DNA of 64,000 nucleotides from Palsa-504 sp050011155 (GCA_050011155.1 JBEKJP010000045.1:29299-93298); one strand, 5' to 3'. Shown: positions 42,582 to 51,913, numbered from the stretch's first letter. Made by a program: numbers and translations. Notes: a model not told the origin generated them from the letters alone.

Positions 42582-43522
42582 CGGTCAAACCTCACCCGAG
42601 GGTCGAGGGCCGCGTAGGCCAGGTCCGCCAGCAGGTTGACGAGCACCACCATCACCCCGAACACCAGCGTGACCCCCTGTACCACCGGGAAGTCCCGCTG
42701 GAAGATCGAGTCGATCATCAGCTGGCCGATCCCGGGAATCGCGAATACCTGCTCGATGATGACGGTCGCCCCGATCAGGAAGCCGATGTTGATGGCCAGC
42801 ACCGTGACGGCGGGGATGACGGCGTTCCGCAGCACGTGCCGCAGGAACAGCCGGTGCGGCGGCACCCCCTTGGATCTCGCCGTCACGATGTACTCGGCCT
42901 GCAGGACGTTGAGCATGCTCGCCCGCAGGCTGCGGATGACCACCGGGGTGAGCGCGAACGCGACCGTCAGGCCGGGCAGGAACATCGACTGCAGGTGCCC
43001 GGTGAAGCCGGCCCCGTACCCGCTGACCGGGAAGATCCGCAGCGAGATCGCGAACCCGTAGATCAGCAGGAACCCCAGCCAGAACTGGGGCATGCCCAGG
43101 CCGACCAGCGGGACGGCCCGGACCACGTGGTCCCGGACGCCGTCCCGCTTGCTGGCCGCGAGCACCGCCAGCGGCACGCTGATCAGCACGGTGAGCACGA
43201 CCGCGTAGGCCAGCAGCCACAGCGTCGGCGGCAGGTGGCTCCAGATCAAGCTGGACACCGGGCCGCCGTAGTACAGGCTCTGGCCCAGGTTCCCGTGGAA
43301 CAGCCGGTCGATGAACAGCCAGTACTGGCTGACCAGCGGCCGGTTCAGGCCCCACTGCTTGTGCAGCAGGGCGATCGCCTTCGGGGTGGCGTGGATGCCG
43401 AGGATCGTCGCCGCCGGGTCACCCGGGATCAGGTGGACCATGAAGAAGACGATGATCGTCACGCCGACGGCCACCGGCACCAGCAGCAGCAGCCGCTGGA
43501 CCACGAACCCGGTTCGTCCCAT
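42578..43522 (-). CDS. ABC transporter permease (DppB-like)
   Basis: 314 residues, about six membrane helices (QRLLLLVPVAVGVTIIVFFM first). GDPAATILGIHATPKAIALL is the typical periplasmic loop of DppB/OppB, and TARSKGVPPHRLFLRHVLRN is the ATPase-contacting EAA loop. It follows the binding-protein gene by 9 bases. Confidence 0.93.
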   Translation of the reverse strand: MGRTGFVVQRLLLLVPVAVGVTIIVFFMVHLIPGDPAATILGIHATPKAIALLHKQWGLNRPLVSQYWLFIDRLFHGNLGQSLYYGGPVSSLIWSHLPPTLWLLAYAVVLTVLISVPLAVLAASKRDGVRDHVVRAVPLVGLGMPQFWLGFLLIYGFAISLRIFPVSGYGAGFTGHLQSMFLPGLTVAFALTPVVIRSLRASMLNVLQAEYIVTARSKGVPPHRLFLRHVLRNAVIPAVTVLAINIGFLIGATVIIEQVFAIPGIGQLMIDSIFQRDFPVVQGVTLVFGVMVVLVNLLADLAYAALDPRVRFDR

Positions 43523-43531
43523 CTGAGCGCC

Positions 43532-45103
43532 TTACTTACTCATCCAGACGTTCTCCAGGTGGTAATTGCCCAGCGGCGTGACGTAGAAGCCGTGCACGTT
43601 CGACGTGGTGGCGTAGGCGTAGGGGGAGTAGTACAGGAAGGCCATGAACGCGTCGGCCGCCGCGTCCGACTGGATCGTGTTGTACAGGTCCTGGCGGGCC
43701 GAGGTGGCCAGGGTCTGCTCCGCGTCGTGCGTGTCCTTGACCACGGTCGGGTTGTCGTAGGCGGTGAAGAACGACCTGGCCCCCGAGTTCGGGTCGACGG
43801 CGAACGTGGCCAGCTCGTCGGGGTCGGGGATGTCCATGGTCCAGTAGGTCAGCGTCATGTCGTACTTGAGGTTCTGCTGGTTCGTGTTCGCCGTGTTCGG
43901 GTCGAGCTGCTGGATCTTCAGGTTGATGCCCAGCGGCTTGAGCTCGGACTGCAGGACCGTGGCGATGGTCAGGTCGTCGGAGAAGCCCGAGGAGACCAGG
44001 ATCGTGGTGGAGAAGCCCTTCGGCACGCTGGACTTGGCCATCTCCGCCTTGGCCTCGGCCAGGTTGTACTGGAGCCCCTGGGTGGCGGCCTGGTAGTAGG
44101 GCACCTGCGGCGGGAAGACCGAGTTGGCCGGCTTGCCGTTGCCGAACAGCACCGCCTTGACCAGCGCGGCCCGGTTGATCGCGAGCGAGATCGCCCGGCG
44201 CACGTGCACGTCCTGGAACGGCTTGGAGGTCTCGTTGAAGGCCAGGTAGTCGGTCCTGGTCGAGTTGAACAGGTTCATGGTGACGTTCGGCGTGGTCTTC
44301 AGGCTGGACACCGTGGACCAGGCCGGGAACTCGTCGATCTGGGCCTGACCGCCCTTGAGCTGCAGCTCCCTGGTGTTGTCGCTGGGGACGTCGGTCCAGG
44401 TCACGCTGTTCAGGTACGGCTCGCCCTTCACCCAGTAATTGGGGTTGGCCACCAGCTTGAGCGCGCTCCCCTTGTGCCAGTAGTCCCACTTGAACGGGCC
44501 GGTGCCGACCGGGGCGTTGTAGAACTGGGTCTCGGTCTTGCCGCCGTAGTTGGCGGGCACGATCCCGTTGGAGAACAGCGACAGGTCGGCCAGCAGCGGC
44601 GCCCACGGGTACTTGAGGTTGACCACCACCGTGGACGGCGTGGGCGCCGCCACCGACTTGATCGCCGTGTCGATGTAGCCCCAGCCCTTGGCGGCCGCGC
44701 GCGACTGGTCCAGCGAGAACTTGACGTCCGCCGAGGTCATCGGCTGGCCGGTGGAGAACTTCACGCCGGACCGCAGGGTGAACGTGTAGGTCTTCTTGTC
44801 GGCCGAGACCTTGTAGCTGGTGGCCAGCTCGGGCTGGACGCCCTTGCCGTTCGGCGTCACCGTGTACAGGGTCTGGAAGATCTGCTCGAAGACCCAGATC
44901 GACTCGTTGTCGAACACCGTGGTGTTGTTCATCGACTGCGAGTCGGCGGTCCGGGCGATGACCAGGTCCCCGCCCTTGACCGGGGTGCCGCTCGACGCGG
45001 TCGACCCGCCTGAGCCCGAGCCCGAGGAGCCCCCGCAGCCGGCCAGGGCCATGAGCGCGCTGACCGCGATCAGGGTTATCGCTGTGGTGGTCTTGTGCTT
45101 CAC
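43532..45103 (-). CDS. Extracytoplasmic solute-binding lipoprotein of the DppA/OppA family
   Basis: 523 residues from GTG 45103 with agggagtt upstream. Lipoprotein signal: MALAGC with Cys23 the lipid-modified residue, followed by a Gly/Ser linker. The SBP_bac_5 fold is shown by KVSADKKTYTFTLRSGVKFS, TSADVKFSLDQSR, and the long C-terminal lobe (HVRRAISLAINRAALVKAVL). It delivers substrate to the DppBCDF-like importer encoded directly downstream. The LacI regulator at the end of the operon hints at a glycan-like ligand. Confidence 0.93.
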   Translation of the reverse strand: MKHKTTTAITLIAVSALMALAGCGGSSGSGSGGSTASSGTPVKGGDLVIARTADSQSMNNTTVFDNESIWVFEQIFQTLYTVTPNGKGVQPELATSYKVSADKKTYTFTLRSGVKFSTGQPMTSADVKFSLDQSRAAAKGWGYIDTAIKSVAAPTPSTVVVNLKYPWAPLLADLSLFSNGIVPANYGGKTETQFYNAPVGTGPFKWDYWHKGSALKLVANPNYWVKGEPYLNSVTWTDVPSDNTRELQLKGGQAQIDEFPAWSTVSSLKTTPNVTMNLFNSTRTDYLAFNETSKPFQDVHVRRAISLAINRAALVKAVLFGNGKPANSVFPPQVPYYQAATQGLQYNLAEAKAEMAKSSVPKGFSTTILVSSGFSDDLTIATVLQSELKPLGINLKIQQLDPNTANTNQQNLKYDMTLTYWTMDIPDPDELATFAVDPNSGARSFFTAYDNPTVVKDTHDAEQTLATSARQDLYNTIQSDAAADAFMAFLYYSPYAYATTSNVHGFYVTPLGNYHLENVWMSK

Positions 45104-45247
45104 GGTAACTCCCTGTTATGTCCGGGCAGCCTGAGACCGGCTCTGGCCGGCCCCGCGGGCGGCTCAAGGCGGCAAGGAAGAACAAACCTTTGTCCAAGCC
45201 AAGATGACCCGAAATCGCCTGGTTGGCAATACCGAGTTTGGTGCCCG

Positions 45248-45262
45248 GGTGAAGGTTTTACC
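45248..45262. promoter_or_regulatory. Weak LacI-type operator candidate upstream of the binding-protein gene
   Basis: ggtgaaggttttacc has partial dyad symmetry (ggt-aa..tt-acc) and lies about 145 bases upstream of the start of the ABC operon, whose last gene encodes a LacI protein. Only a plausible site. Confidence 0.3.
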
Positions 45263-45330
45263 CCGTTGTTACGCATCGAGGACCCTTGTTACTTTTCGGG
45301 ATCCGATTACATGCTGTAGCGTTACGCGCC

Positions 45331-45544
45331 GTGCGCTACGTTGTGCTCGGCTGCGGCATCCGCGGTTCCTGGGCAGGCGAGTTGAACAACCCCATATAAC
45401 GAACGGATCTTCGTGCGTGCCTCACACCTGCCCGGCGCCCGGGTGACCGAGAACATCGCGGGCTGTTTGTGGACCGCCCTGGCGCGCGACGCGCTGCTGG
45501 CCGCCGCCGAGGACCTGATCGCCATCACTATGAAGCCGACCTAG
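45331..45544 (+). pseudogene. Remnant of a 2-dehydropantoate 2-reductase-like gene
   Basis: From GTG 45331 the frame reads MRYVVLGCGIRGSWAG, a damaged Rossmann start like that of ketopantoate reductases, then stops at 45397. A second fragment in another frame (45413-45544) reads GARVTENIAGCLWTALARDA and LLAAAEDLIAITMKPT; the ENI.G.LW.KL segment is typical of the middle of that family. Most of the roughly 300-residue protein is gone. Both pieces are short, so the assignment is moderate. Confidence 0.5.
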
Positions 45545-45563
45545 GCCCCAGGAGGACCGACGC

Positions 45564-46490
45564 ATGCCCACGACCACGCGCCGTCACACGCTCACGCTGG
45601 CCGGCCTGGAGGTGCCCGTCATCGAGCTGACCGGCACCGCCGACGGCCCGCGGCTCACCGTCATCGCCGGGGTGCACGGCTGCGAGTACGCGTCGATGGA
45701 CGGCGTCCGGAAATGGGCCAGCCAGCTCGAGGGCCGGGAACTGCGCGGCCGCGTGGTCGCGGTACCGGTGCTGAACCTGCCCTCGTTCCGCGCCCGCAGC
45801 CCGTTCGTGATCCCCGACGACGGCAAGAACCTCAACCGGTGCTTCCCCGGCGACCCGGCCGGAACGCTCGCCGACCAGCTCGCCTACGCGGCCTTCACCC
45901 AGCTCATCGACGGTTCCGACGCCCTCGTCGACGCGCACGCCGGCGACATGGTGGAGGCGCTCGAGCCGTTCGCGCTGTACGACACGGGCCCGGCCGAGGA
46001 CCGGGCCCGCGAGCTGGCCATCGCCTACGGCCTGGGCTACGTCATCCGCCAGGCACCCGGACCCGGCCGCGCGGTCGGCGGCTCCACCAGCCAGGCCGCC
46101 GCCGCGGCCGGCATCCCCGCGATCATCGCCGAGGCCGGCGGCTGCGGCCTGGTCGAGCGGGACGCCGTCGCGGCGCACGTCCGCGGGCTCGACGGGATCC
46201 TGGCCGCACTCGGCATGGCCGACCCGGCGCCCGCCACCGCGCCTGCCCCCCAACCCGAGCACCTCCAGCAGTTCCTGTGGCTGCGCTGCCAGGACGAAGG
46301 CTGGTGGGAGCCCGCCGTCCGAGTAGGCGAGCAAGTCGCCGAGGGACAACTGCTCGGCACCGTCAGCACGCTGGACGGCGCCCGCACCCTCCAGACGATC
46401 ACCGCCCCCGCCGCCGGCGTCCCCATGTTCATCACCAGTTCCCCCGCCGTAGCCGCCGACGGCCTCCTCCTAGGCCTCGGCGCCACCTAA
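45564..46490 (+). CDS. Succinylglutamate desuccinylase/aspartoacylase-family zinc hydrolase
   Basis: 308 residues from ATG 45564, preceded by ccaggagg. Zinc ligands: His38 and Glu41 in VHGCEYASM and His125 in DAHAGD. The substrate-binding motif NLNRCFPG is at residues 89-96, and the likely catalytic Glu lies in IIAEAGGCG near residue 190. A C-terminal beta domain (EPAVRVGEQVAEGQLLGTVS) completes the fold. Enzymes of this family remove acyl groups from amino acids or related amides. The specific substrate is unknown. It stands alone, downstream of the ketopantoate-reductase remnant. Confidence 0.85.
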   Translation: MPTTTRRHTLTLAGLEVPVIELTGTADGPRLTVIAGVHGCEYASMDGVRKWASQLEGRELRGRVVAVPVLNLPSFRARSPFVIPDDGKNLNRCFPGDPAGTLADQLAYAAFTQLIDGSDALVDAHAGDMVEALEPFALYDTGPAEDRARELAIAYGLGYVIRQAPGPGRAVGGSTSQAAAAAGIPAIIAEAGGCGLVERDAVAAHVRGLDGILAALGMADPAPATAPAPQPEHLQQFLWLRCQDEGWWEPAVRVGEQVAEGQLLGTVSTLDGARTLQTITAPAAGVPMFITSSPAVAADGLLLGLGAT

Positions 46491-46540
46491 CCCCCAGACT
46501 CCAGCGCATAGCCAGCCACCACACCCGTCACGCGACACAA

Positions 46541-46590
46541 GATCGTTCGTCAGTTTGGGTTGCCCCAGTGACCAAAACTGACGAACGATC
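46541..46590. terminator. Inverted repeat, possible terminator of the hydrolase gene
   Basis: gatcgttcgtcagttt (46541-46556) and aaactgacgaacgatc (46575-46590) are perfect 16-bp arms around an 18-base loop, 50 bases past the hydrolase stop. Ends begin GATCG and finish CGATC, like the palindrome at 871-918. Confidence 0.6.
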
Positions 46591-46808
46591 GGCCGTTCCA
46601 CGTGCTTCTCAGGCAATCGTGCGCCCGTAGCGCGCAACAGGAGCATCACGCTTACCTCAAGCCCGCCAGCGTCCCATCGTCATGCCCGCAGCCAGGTGAA
46701 ACCCCGGCTTTGTCGGCGGTAGCGGGTGCTATAACCCCCGGAACTGCCGGCAAATCGCCCTCAGCGCGATAGATGCACCGAGGTGCGCAACGAGACGTTC
46801 GCCGAGTC

Positions 46809-46868
46809 TTGACACCGGTTACATCACTGTTTAGCGTCAGCAGCTAGACGTTAATGTAAGCGGTTTCA
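46809..46868 (+). promoter_or_regulatory. Promoter and LacI-type operator before the LacI gene
   Basis: ttgaca (46809-46814) and tagcgt (46832-46837) are 17 bases apart and form a good -35/-10 pair. Between the -10 and the start codon lies tgtaagcggtttca (46855-46868), matching the TGnAAnCGnTnnCA pattern of LacI-family sites. This position implies autoregulation, and probably control of the downstream glycosidase. Confidence 0.65.
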
Positions 46869-46893
46869 AGATCAGAAACAGGCGAGTCGGTCG

Positions 46894-47928
46894 ATGACGA
46901 CGGTTTACGACGTGGCGCGGATGGCGGGAGTCTCCACGGCCACGGTCTCCCGCGTCATGCGCGACTCCGACCTGGTACAAGCCGAAACCCGCCAGCGCGT
47001 GCAGGCCGTGATCGAGGCGCTCGGCTTCGTGCCCGATGCCACGGCTCAGGGGCTCAGCCGGCGCCGCAAGGACATCATCGGCTTCGTCGGCCTGGAGCGC
47101 GGCCAGGCCGAGATCGACATCGAGCGCGAGAGCCTGCTGTTCGTCGACCAGATCGTGCACGCGGCCGAGGCGGTGCTGCGCGATACCGAGTACTCCCTGC
47201 TGCTGACGTTCGGCTCCAGTGGCCAGGCGTTCGAGCGGCGGGTGCGGGCGCTGTCGGGCAAGGTCGACGGGCTCCTGGTCGCCGAGGAGATCATGACGGC
47301 CGCGGACCTGCGCCGCCTGGCCGGGCGGATCCCGGTCGCGGTCATCGCGGGCCGGCGCGACGAGACCGAGCTCGACGTGGTGCTCGCCGACAACGTGGGC
47401 GGCATCACCGCGCTGGTCGCGCACCTGGCCGGAACGCACGGGTACCGGCGGCTGTGCTTCGTCACCGGGCCACCCGACGCCCCGGACGCCAGGGAACGGC
47501 AGGCCGCCTTCGAGAACGCGGTGCTGGCCAGCCCGGGCTGCGTCATCGACCAGGTCGTGCACGGTGACTTCTCCGAAGGCAGCGGAACCGAGGCGGCCCG
47601 CGCGCTGCTCGCCCGCGGATCGCTGCCGCAGGCCGTGGTGTGCGCCAACGACCAGATGGCCATCGGCGCGCTGCGGGAGTTCCAGCGCGCGGGCGCCAGG
47701 ATCCCGGACGACGTGGCGCTGACCGGGTTCGACGACGTGTACCCGAGCCGGCTGGTCGACCCGCCGCTGACCACGGTCAGCCAGCCGCTGCGCGAACTCG
47801 GCGTGCGCGCGACCCAGCGCCTGCTGGCCAGGATCGAAAACCGGGCGTTGCCGCCCGAGACGAACGTGCTGCCGACCCGGGTCATGATCCGGGCCAGCTG
47901 CGGCTGCCAGGGGAGGGACACCACCTAA
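46894..47928 (+). CDS. LacI-family regulator upstream of a GH16 glycosidase
   Basis: 344 residues from ATG 46894. HTH: TVYDVARMAGVSTATVSRVM in residues 3-22, then the hinge helix (PDATAQGLSRRRKD). The ligand domain follows (DGLLVAEEIMTAADLRRLAG, VCANDQMAIGALREFQ, VALTGFDDVYPSRLV). It ends 41 bases before the secreted GH16 gene on the same strand, so it probably senses a breakdown product of the glycan cut by that enzyme. A matching operator lies in its own promoter region. Confidence 0.9.
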   Translation: MTTVYDVARMAGVSTATVSRVMRDSDLVQAETRQRVQAVIEALGFVPDATAQGLSRRRKDIIGFVGLERGQAEIDIERESLLFVDQIVHAAEAVLRDTEYSLLLTFGSSGQAFERRVRALSGKVDGLLVAEEIMTAADLRRLAGRIPVAVIAGRRDETELDVVLADNVGGITALVAHLAGTHGYRRLCFVTGPPDAPDARERQAAFENAVLASPGCVIDQVVHGDFSEGSGTEAARALLARGSLPQAVVCANDQMAIGALREFQRAGARIPDDVALTGFDDVYPSRLVDPPLTTVSQPLRELGVRATQRLLARIENRALPPETNVLPTRVMIRASCGCQGRDTT

Positions 47929-47969
47929 GCGGGAGTGGGGACTCACGGTAAACCGAAAGGAGCAGCGCC

Positions 47970-49475
47970 GTGCGCAAACATCTGGACTGGCTGACGGGGG
48001 CGAGGACAGGGGGCGCGCCCAAGAAATGCGGCAGAGTAGCAGGCAGGGTCTCGCGGCGGGCGGCGGTGGTGCTGGTCGCTGCGCTCGTCCCGGCGGCGGC
48101 GATGCTGGTGACGGCGGGAGACGCCAGCGCCACCACGGTCCCGCCGGCGCCGACGGGCTGGACGACGACGTTCAGCGATGCCTTCTCCGGAGCAGCCGGA
48201 TCCGGCGTGGACGGAAACTGGACCTACGATCAGGGCACCCAGTACACCGGCACCGGCTGCGCGGCCAACTGGGGCACCGGCGAGGTCGAGCGCAACACCA
48301 ACTCGACCACGAACGTCTCCGAGGATGGCAGCGGTCACCTCAACATCACCCCGGTGAACTCGGCCGGCTCCTGGACCTCGGGCCGGCTCGAGACCACCTC
48401 GAGCGGCTTCGCCGCCCCGGCCGGAGGTGAGCTGGAGGTCAGCGCGTCGATCAAGCAGCCCAACCCGGGCAGCGGGCTCGGTTACTGGCCCGCCTTCTGG
48501 ATGCTCGGCGCGGGCTTCCGGGCCAGCGGGGCCGGCACCTCGGGCACCATGACCTGCTCCAACTGGCCTTCCGTGGGCGAGATCGACGTCATGGAGGACG
48601 TCAACGCGCTGTCCGAGGTCGCGGGCACCCTGCACTGCGGCGTGGACCCCGGCGGTCCGTGTAACGAGACGACAGGCTCGGGCAGCGGGCTGGTCGCCTG
48701 CTCCGGCTGCCAGACCGGGTTCAACACCTACTCGATCATCATCGACCGGACCAACACCGCCAGCGAGTCCATCTCCTGGCTTCTCAACGGCACCGTCTAC
48801 CACACGGTCACCGAGGCCCAGATCGGCACGTCGACCTGGCAGGCCGCGGTGGACCACGGGTTCTTCATCCTGCTAGACGTGGCCGTCGGCGGCGGCTTCC
48901 CGAACGGCGTCTGCAACTGCACCACGCCGACCAGCGCGACCAGCTCGGGCGCGGCCATGAGCGTCGGCTACGTGGCCGTCTACTCCAAGGCGGCGGCCAG
49001 CGGGGGAGGCGGCGGCACCGGCGGTGGCGGCACTTCCTGCACCACCACGGCCACCGCGGACATCTCCGCCGACTGCTACAGCGCCAGCCAGGGCACGATC
49101 AGCAACACCACCACCACCGACTCCGACCCGGCCGGGGTGGACTCCAACCAGGTCGCCCAGCTGACCAACGGCGAGTACCTGAAGTACAGCGGCGTCAACT
49201 TCGGGACCGGCTCGACCCAGTTCGACGCCCGGGTGGCCTCGGGCGCCGCGGCGGGCGTCAGCGGCCTGGTGGAGGTGGTGCTCGACAACCCGGCCAACGC
49301 CCCGGTGGGCAGCTTCGCGGTGGGTAATACCGGTGGCTGGTCGACCTGGAAGACCGTCCCGGCCAACATCTCGTCCGTGACCGGGACCCACGATGTCTAC
49401 CTGGAGTTCGTCTCAGGCGCGGGCGGTAATCCGCCGTTCGTGAGCCTGCACTGGTTCAGCTTCCCGGCCCACTAG
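47970..49475 (+). CDS. Secreted GH16 glycosidase with C-terminal CBM6-like module
   Basis: 501 residues from GTG 47970, with aaaggag upstream. Signal peptide to about residue 55 (AAVVLVAALVPAAAMLVTAG). The GH16 catalytic motif GEIDVMEDVN gives nucleophile Glu204, Asp206 and acid/base Glu209. A Gly-rich linker (residues about 345-355) leads to a beta-sandwich module (SNQVAQLTNGEYLKYSGVNF, HDVYLEFVSG) typical of CBM6. GH16 enzymes hydrolyse beta-1,3- or mixed glucans or galactans; the exact target is not known. It forms a sensing/degradation pair with the LacI gene. A decayed GH16-like gene of another subtype lies at 16890. Confidence 0.92.
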   Translation: MRKHLDWLTGARTGGAPKKCGRVAGRVSRRAAVVLVAALVPAAAMLVTAGDASATTVPPAPTGWTTTFSDAFSGAAGSGVDGNWTYDQGTQYTGTGCAANWGTGEVERNTNSTTNVSEDGSGHLNITPVNSAGSWTSGRLETTSSGFAAPAGGELEVSASIKQPNPGSGLGYWPAFWMLGAGFRASGAGTSGTMTCSNWPSVGEIDVMEDVNALSEVAGTLHCGVDPGGPCNETTGSGSGLVACSGCQTGFNTYSIIIDRTNTASESISWLLNGTVYHTVTEAQIGTSTWQAAVDHGFFILLDVAVGGGFPNGVCNCTTPTSATSSGAAMSVGYVAVYSKAAASGGGGGTGGGGTSCTTTATADISADCYSASQGTISNTTTTDSDPAGVDSNQVAQLTNGEYLKYSGVNFGTGSTQFDARVASGAAAGVSGLVEVVLDNPANAPVGSFAVGNTGGWSTWKTVPANISSVTGTHDVYLEFVSGAGGNPPFVSLHWFSFPAH

Positions 49476-49921
49476 GGCTTGACCGGCTCACCAGGGCCTG
49501 ACCTGGCGGCGGGAATCCCGGCGGGGGTTCCCGCCGCTTCCGGTCCGGGCCCGTGCCGCAGGTCGATGATGATGTCGATCTTGGTGTCGATGCGGTGCAT
49601 GACGTCGGCGATCGTGTCCAGGCGCCGCTCCAGCTGCTCGAGCCGCGCTCTCAGGTCGGTGTCGTCCCCGGCGTCGGCGGCCGGGTTCTGCGGCAGTCGG
49701 CCGTTGAGCACGGCGTCGAGATGCTCCCGGGGCCAGTCCAGCGATGCGGAAAGCGATTCCAGGGTCCGCGGATTGCGCCGGCGGCTGATCCGGTGCTTCT
49801 GAATTTCCCTGATCGTCGCCACGGATACGTTCGAATCCGCCGCCAGGTCCTTCTGGCTCATTTTAAGCTCGCGCATGCGTCCGGTAATGGCCTCGGCGAC
49901 CGCGACCCAATCTTCCGCCAC
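49472..49921 (-). CDS. XRE-type HTH regulator
   Basis: 149 residues from GTG 49921, just after gaggaa; a longer form to about 50032 is open but less likely. HTH region: MRELKMSQKDLAADSNVSVA, TIREIQKHRISRRRNPRTLE, LESLSASLDWPREHLDAVL. A coiled coil follows (LRARLEQLERRLDTIADVMH, RIDTKIDIIIDL), then a flexible tail. The stop overlaps that of the convergent GH16 gene by 4 bases. DNA-binding is clear; targets are unknown. Confidence 0.75.
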   Translation of the reverse strand: MAEDWVAVAEAITGRMRELKMSQKDLAADSNVSVATIREIQKHRISRRRNPRTLESLSASLDWPREHLDAVLNGRLPQNPAADAGDDTDLRARLEQLERRLDTIADVMHRIDTKIDIIIDLRHGPGPEAAGTPAGIPAARSGPGEPVKP

Positions 49922-50062
49922 GAATTCCTCCGCGCTCAGCTTCGGCGCACAGGCTAGCGGATTAACGCATTCCGCGCCATGCCAAAGGAGCCTCGCGGAC
50001 CGTCCTGGTACGGATATTCGCTTTAGCGTCAAACTCAGCGCTAAAGGCGCTGAAATTACCCC

Positions 50063-51913
50063 TCACGAGCCAGCGGGCCGCAGCTGGACGCGGGTGTCGG
50101 TGAACGACTGCATGGTCCGGGTGGACTCCTGGACGCCCACGTTCAGCACCGTGATCGTCACCGAGTCACCGGCCTGGGCCAGCACCAGGGCGGGGCCGAC
50201 CGAGGAGACCGTGCCGACGTATACGTGACTGGGGTCGCCGGCCAGGGTGAGGTACCAGTACTTCTGCCCGCCGGTGATGTCCCAGCCGACCTCCGCGATC
50301 TTGCCGGTCACGGTCTGGACCTGGCCGCCCTGCTCGGGGGCGCTGCCGTTGGCCGTGGTCTCGCCGGAAAGCTGGGTCAGGTAGTTCTGCAGCGCCGCCG
50401 ACCGGCTGCTGCCGAACACCACGTTGTTCGCCGTGGCCTCGTACGCGTCGACGAAGCCGACGCCGACGAAGCTGGGGTTGCTGCCCTGCGGTTCGTAGGT
50501 CGCCATCCAGGTGAGGTGGCCGTAGATGACGTGCAGGGTGAGGTTGACCGCCTCGTAGTGGTTGGCCTTGACCAGCGAGGCGCCGACCCCGGAACCGTTG
50601 TCGAAGGCCTGGTACACGGGGTACTCGATGCTCATCGGGCGCTGTGGCGCGTAGATCTGCATGGCGCCGGTGGCCGCGTTCATCTCGATGATCTTGGACA
50701 CCGAGTTGTCGCTGTTGTAACTGGTCAGCAGCATGCGCCAGGCCGGGTGGGCGGTCCCGGTGTAGACCATGACCGGGGCGCCGGAGACCTGGAACCGGTT
50801 GGCGTTGCTGCTGCCGGGGCCCTGGAATCCGGCCTGGGAGTACTCGCCGTACCAGTTGGCGATGTCCTCCGCCACGCCCTGGCTGTACACCCGGTCCACC
50901 CAGTCAGGCGTGGCGCCCACGCGGTACCGCGTGATCTGGCCGGTGTGCGCGTTGATGACCAGCACGCCGTCCGGGGCCATGAACGTCCAGCCCAGCCGCG
51001 GCCGCAGCAGCGTGATCGTGTAGAACGGCAGGCCCTGGTCGTTGAGCTCCAGCGTCGGATCGTCCAGCAGGTATCCGCTGTAGCCGTGGTCGTAGGCCCA
51101 CCGGCTGGGCTCGCTGCCCTGGCCCCCGCCCAGGCTGACGATCATGGAGTACGCGCCGTCGTAGTGCTCGACCGGAAGGGCATCGGGATCCTCGGCCGAC
51201 ACCATGATGTAACCGGGCACGACCGCGTGCAGCCGCGCCTTGTTGCCCGCGCCGTCGAATTGCAGCGGGAACACGTACCACATCTGGCCGTCCACGTACT
51301 GCAGCGTGGCCGGCCCGAGCTGCAGGTAGGTGCTGTAGTTGCGCTGGCCCGCGAGGCCGGTGGCCATCGCCTGGGACGCCTTCGTGGTGGCGATGTCGGG
51401 GGAGACGATCACCATGGCGGCCGTGCTGCTGGCCGGCAGCCGGTCGCCCGGCTCGACCGTCACGCTGACCAGGTGCGACGCCCGGTACGCGTCGTGGTCG
51501 CTGTTGTGGACGACGAGCCAGGTGATGCCGAAGCCGAGGGCGAGCACGAGCACGACCGGGCCGGCGGCGCTGACGGCGTGCCGCTTGACATCGCGCAGCA
51601 CGCAGAGCACCGCGACCAGGGCCAGGTTGACGAGGATCAGCGGCACCAGGCCGCCGAACGTCATCATCGGCCTGCCATGGTAGAAGGCCAGGGTGTCGAA
51701 GACGAACAGGAACAGGACGAAGCTAACCGCCGGGATCACCCGCGTCACCAGACCAATAGGTGCCGAACGGGTCGTCGCGCGCGCATTGCTCCCGTGCGAC
51801 GGCGGGTGAGCGGTCCGCCGCCGGCGGATGCTCCCCGGTCGGCGGATCTCGGCGAGCAGGCTCGCCGGGATACCGAAGGCCAGAGCCCACAAGATGCCGA
51901 GTTCCGCGGCCAC
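50063..51913 (-). CDS. Large membrane-anchored extracytoplasmic protein of unknown function
   Basis: 616 residues from GTG 51913, supported by gggaggt about 9 bases upstream. Hydrophobic segments occur at the N-terminus (LGILWALAFGIPASLLA), near residues 55-75 (VIPAVSFVLFLFVFDTLAFY), 85-110 (LVPLILVNLALVAVLCVLRD) and 118-138. The remaining 470 residues are outside and beta-rich. Repeated motifs resemble PepSY-type strands (DGVLVINAHTGQITRYRVGA, IEMNAATGAMQIYAPQRPM), suggesting two related domains. No catalytic motif. Conserved-looking aromatic residues surround the repeats. Function unknown. Confidence 0.7.
   Translation of the reverse strand: MAAELGILWALAFGIPASLLAEIRRPGSIRRRRTAHPPSHGSNARATTRSAPIGLVTRVIPAVSFVLFLFVFDTLAFYHGRPMMTFGGLVPLILVNLALVAVLCVLRDVKRHAVSAAGPVVLVLALGFGITWLVVHNSDHDAYRASHLVSVTVEPGDRLPASSTAAMVIVSPDIATTKASQAMATGLAGQRNYSTYLQLGPATLQYVDGQMWYVFPLQFDGAGNKARLHAVVPGYIMVSAEDPDALPVEHYDGAYSMIVSLGGGQGSEPSRWAYDHGYSGYLLDDPTLELNDQGLPFYTITLLRPRLGWTFMAPDGVLVINAHTGQITRYRVGATPDWVDRVYSQGVAEDIANWYGEYSQAGFQGPGSSNANRFQVSGAPVMVYTGTAHPAWRMLLTSYNSDNSVSKIIEMNAATGAMQIYAPQRPMSIEYPVYQAFDNGSGVGASLVKANHYEAVNLTLHVIYGHLTWMATYEPQGSNPSFVGVGFVDAYEATANNVVFGSSRSAALQNYLTQLSGETTANGSAPEQGGQVQTVTGKIAEVGWDITGGQKYWYLTLAGDPSHVYVGTVSSVGPALVLAQAGDSVTITVLNVGVQESTRTMQSFTDTRVQLRPAGS

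Larger units (their letters stand above)
46491..46893. other. Intergenic region with hairpin, promoter and operator
   Basis: About 400 bases with no supported gene. It holds a 16-bp inverted repeat (46541-46590) next to the 3' end of the hydrolase gene, and a promoter/operator (46809-46868) for the LacI gene. Confidence 0.65.
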
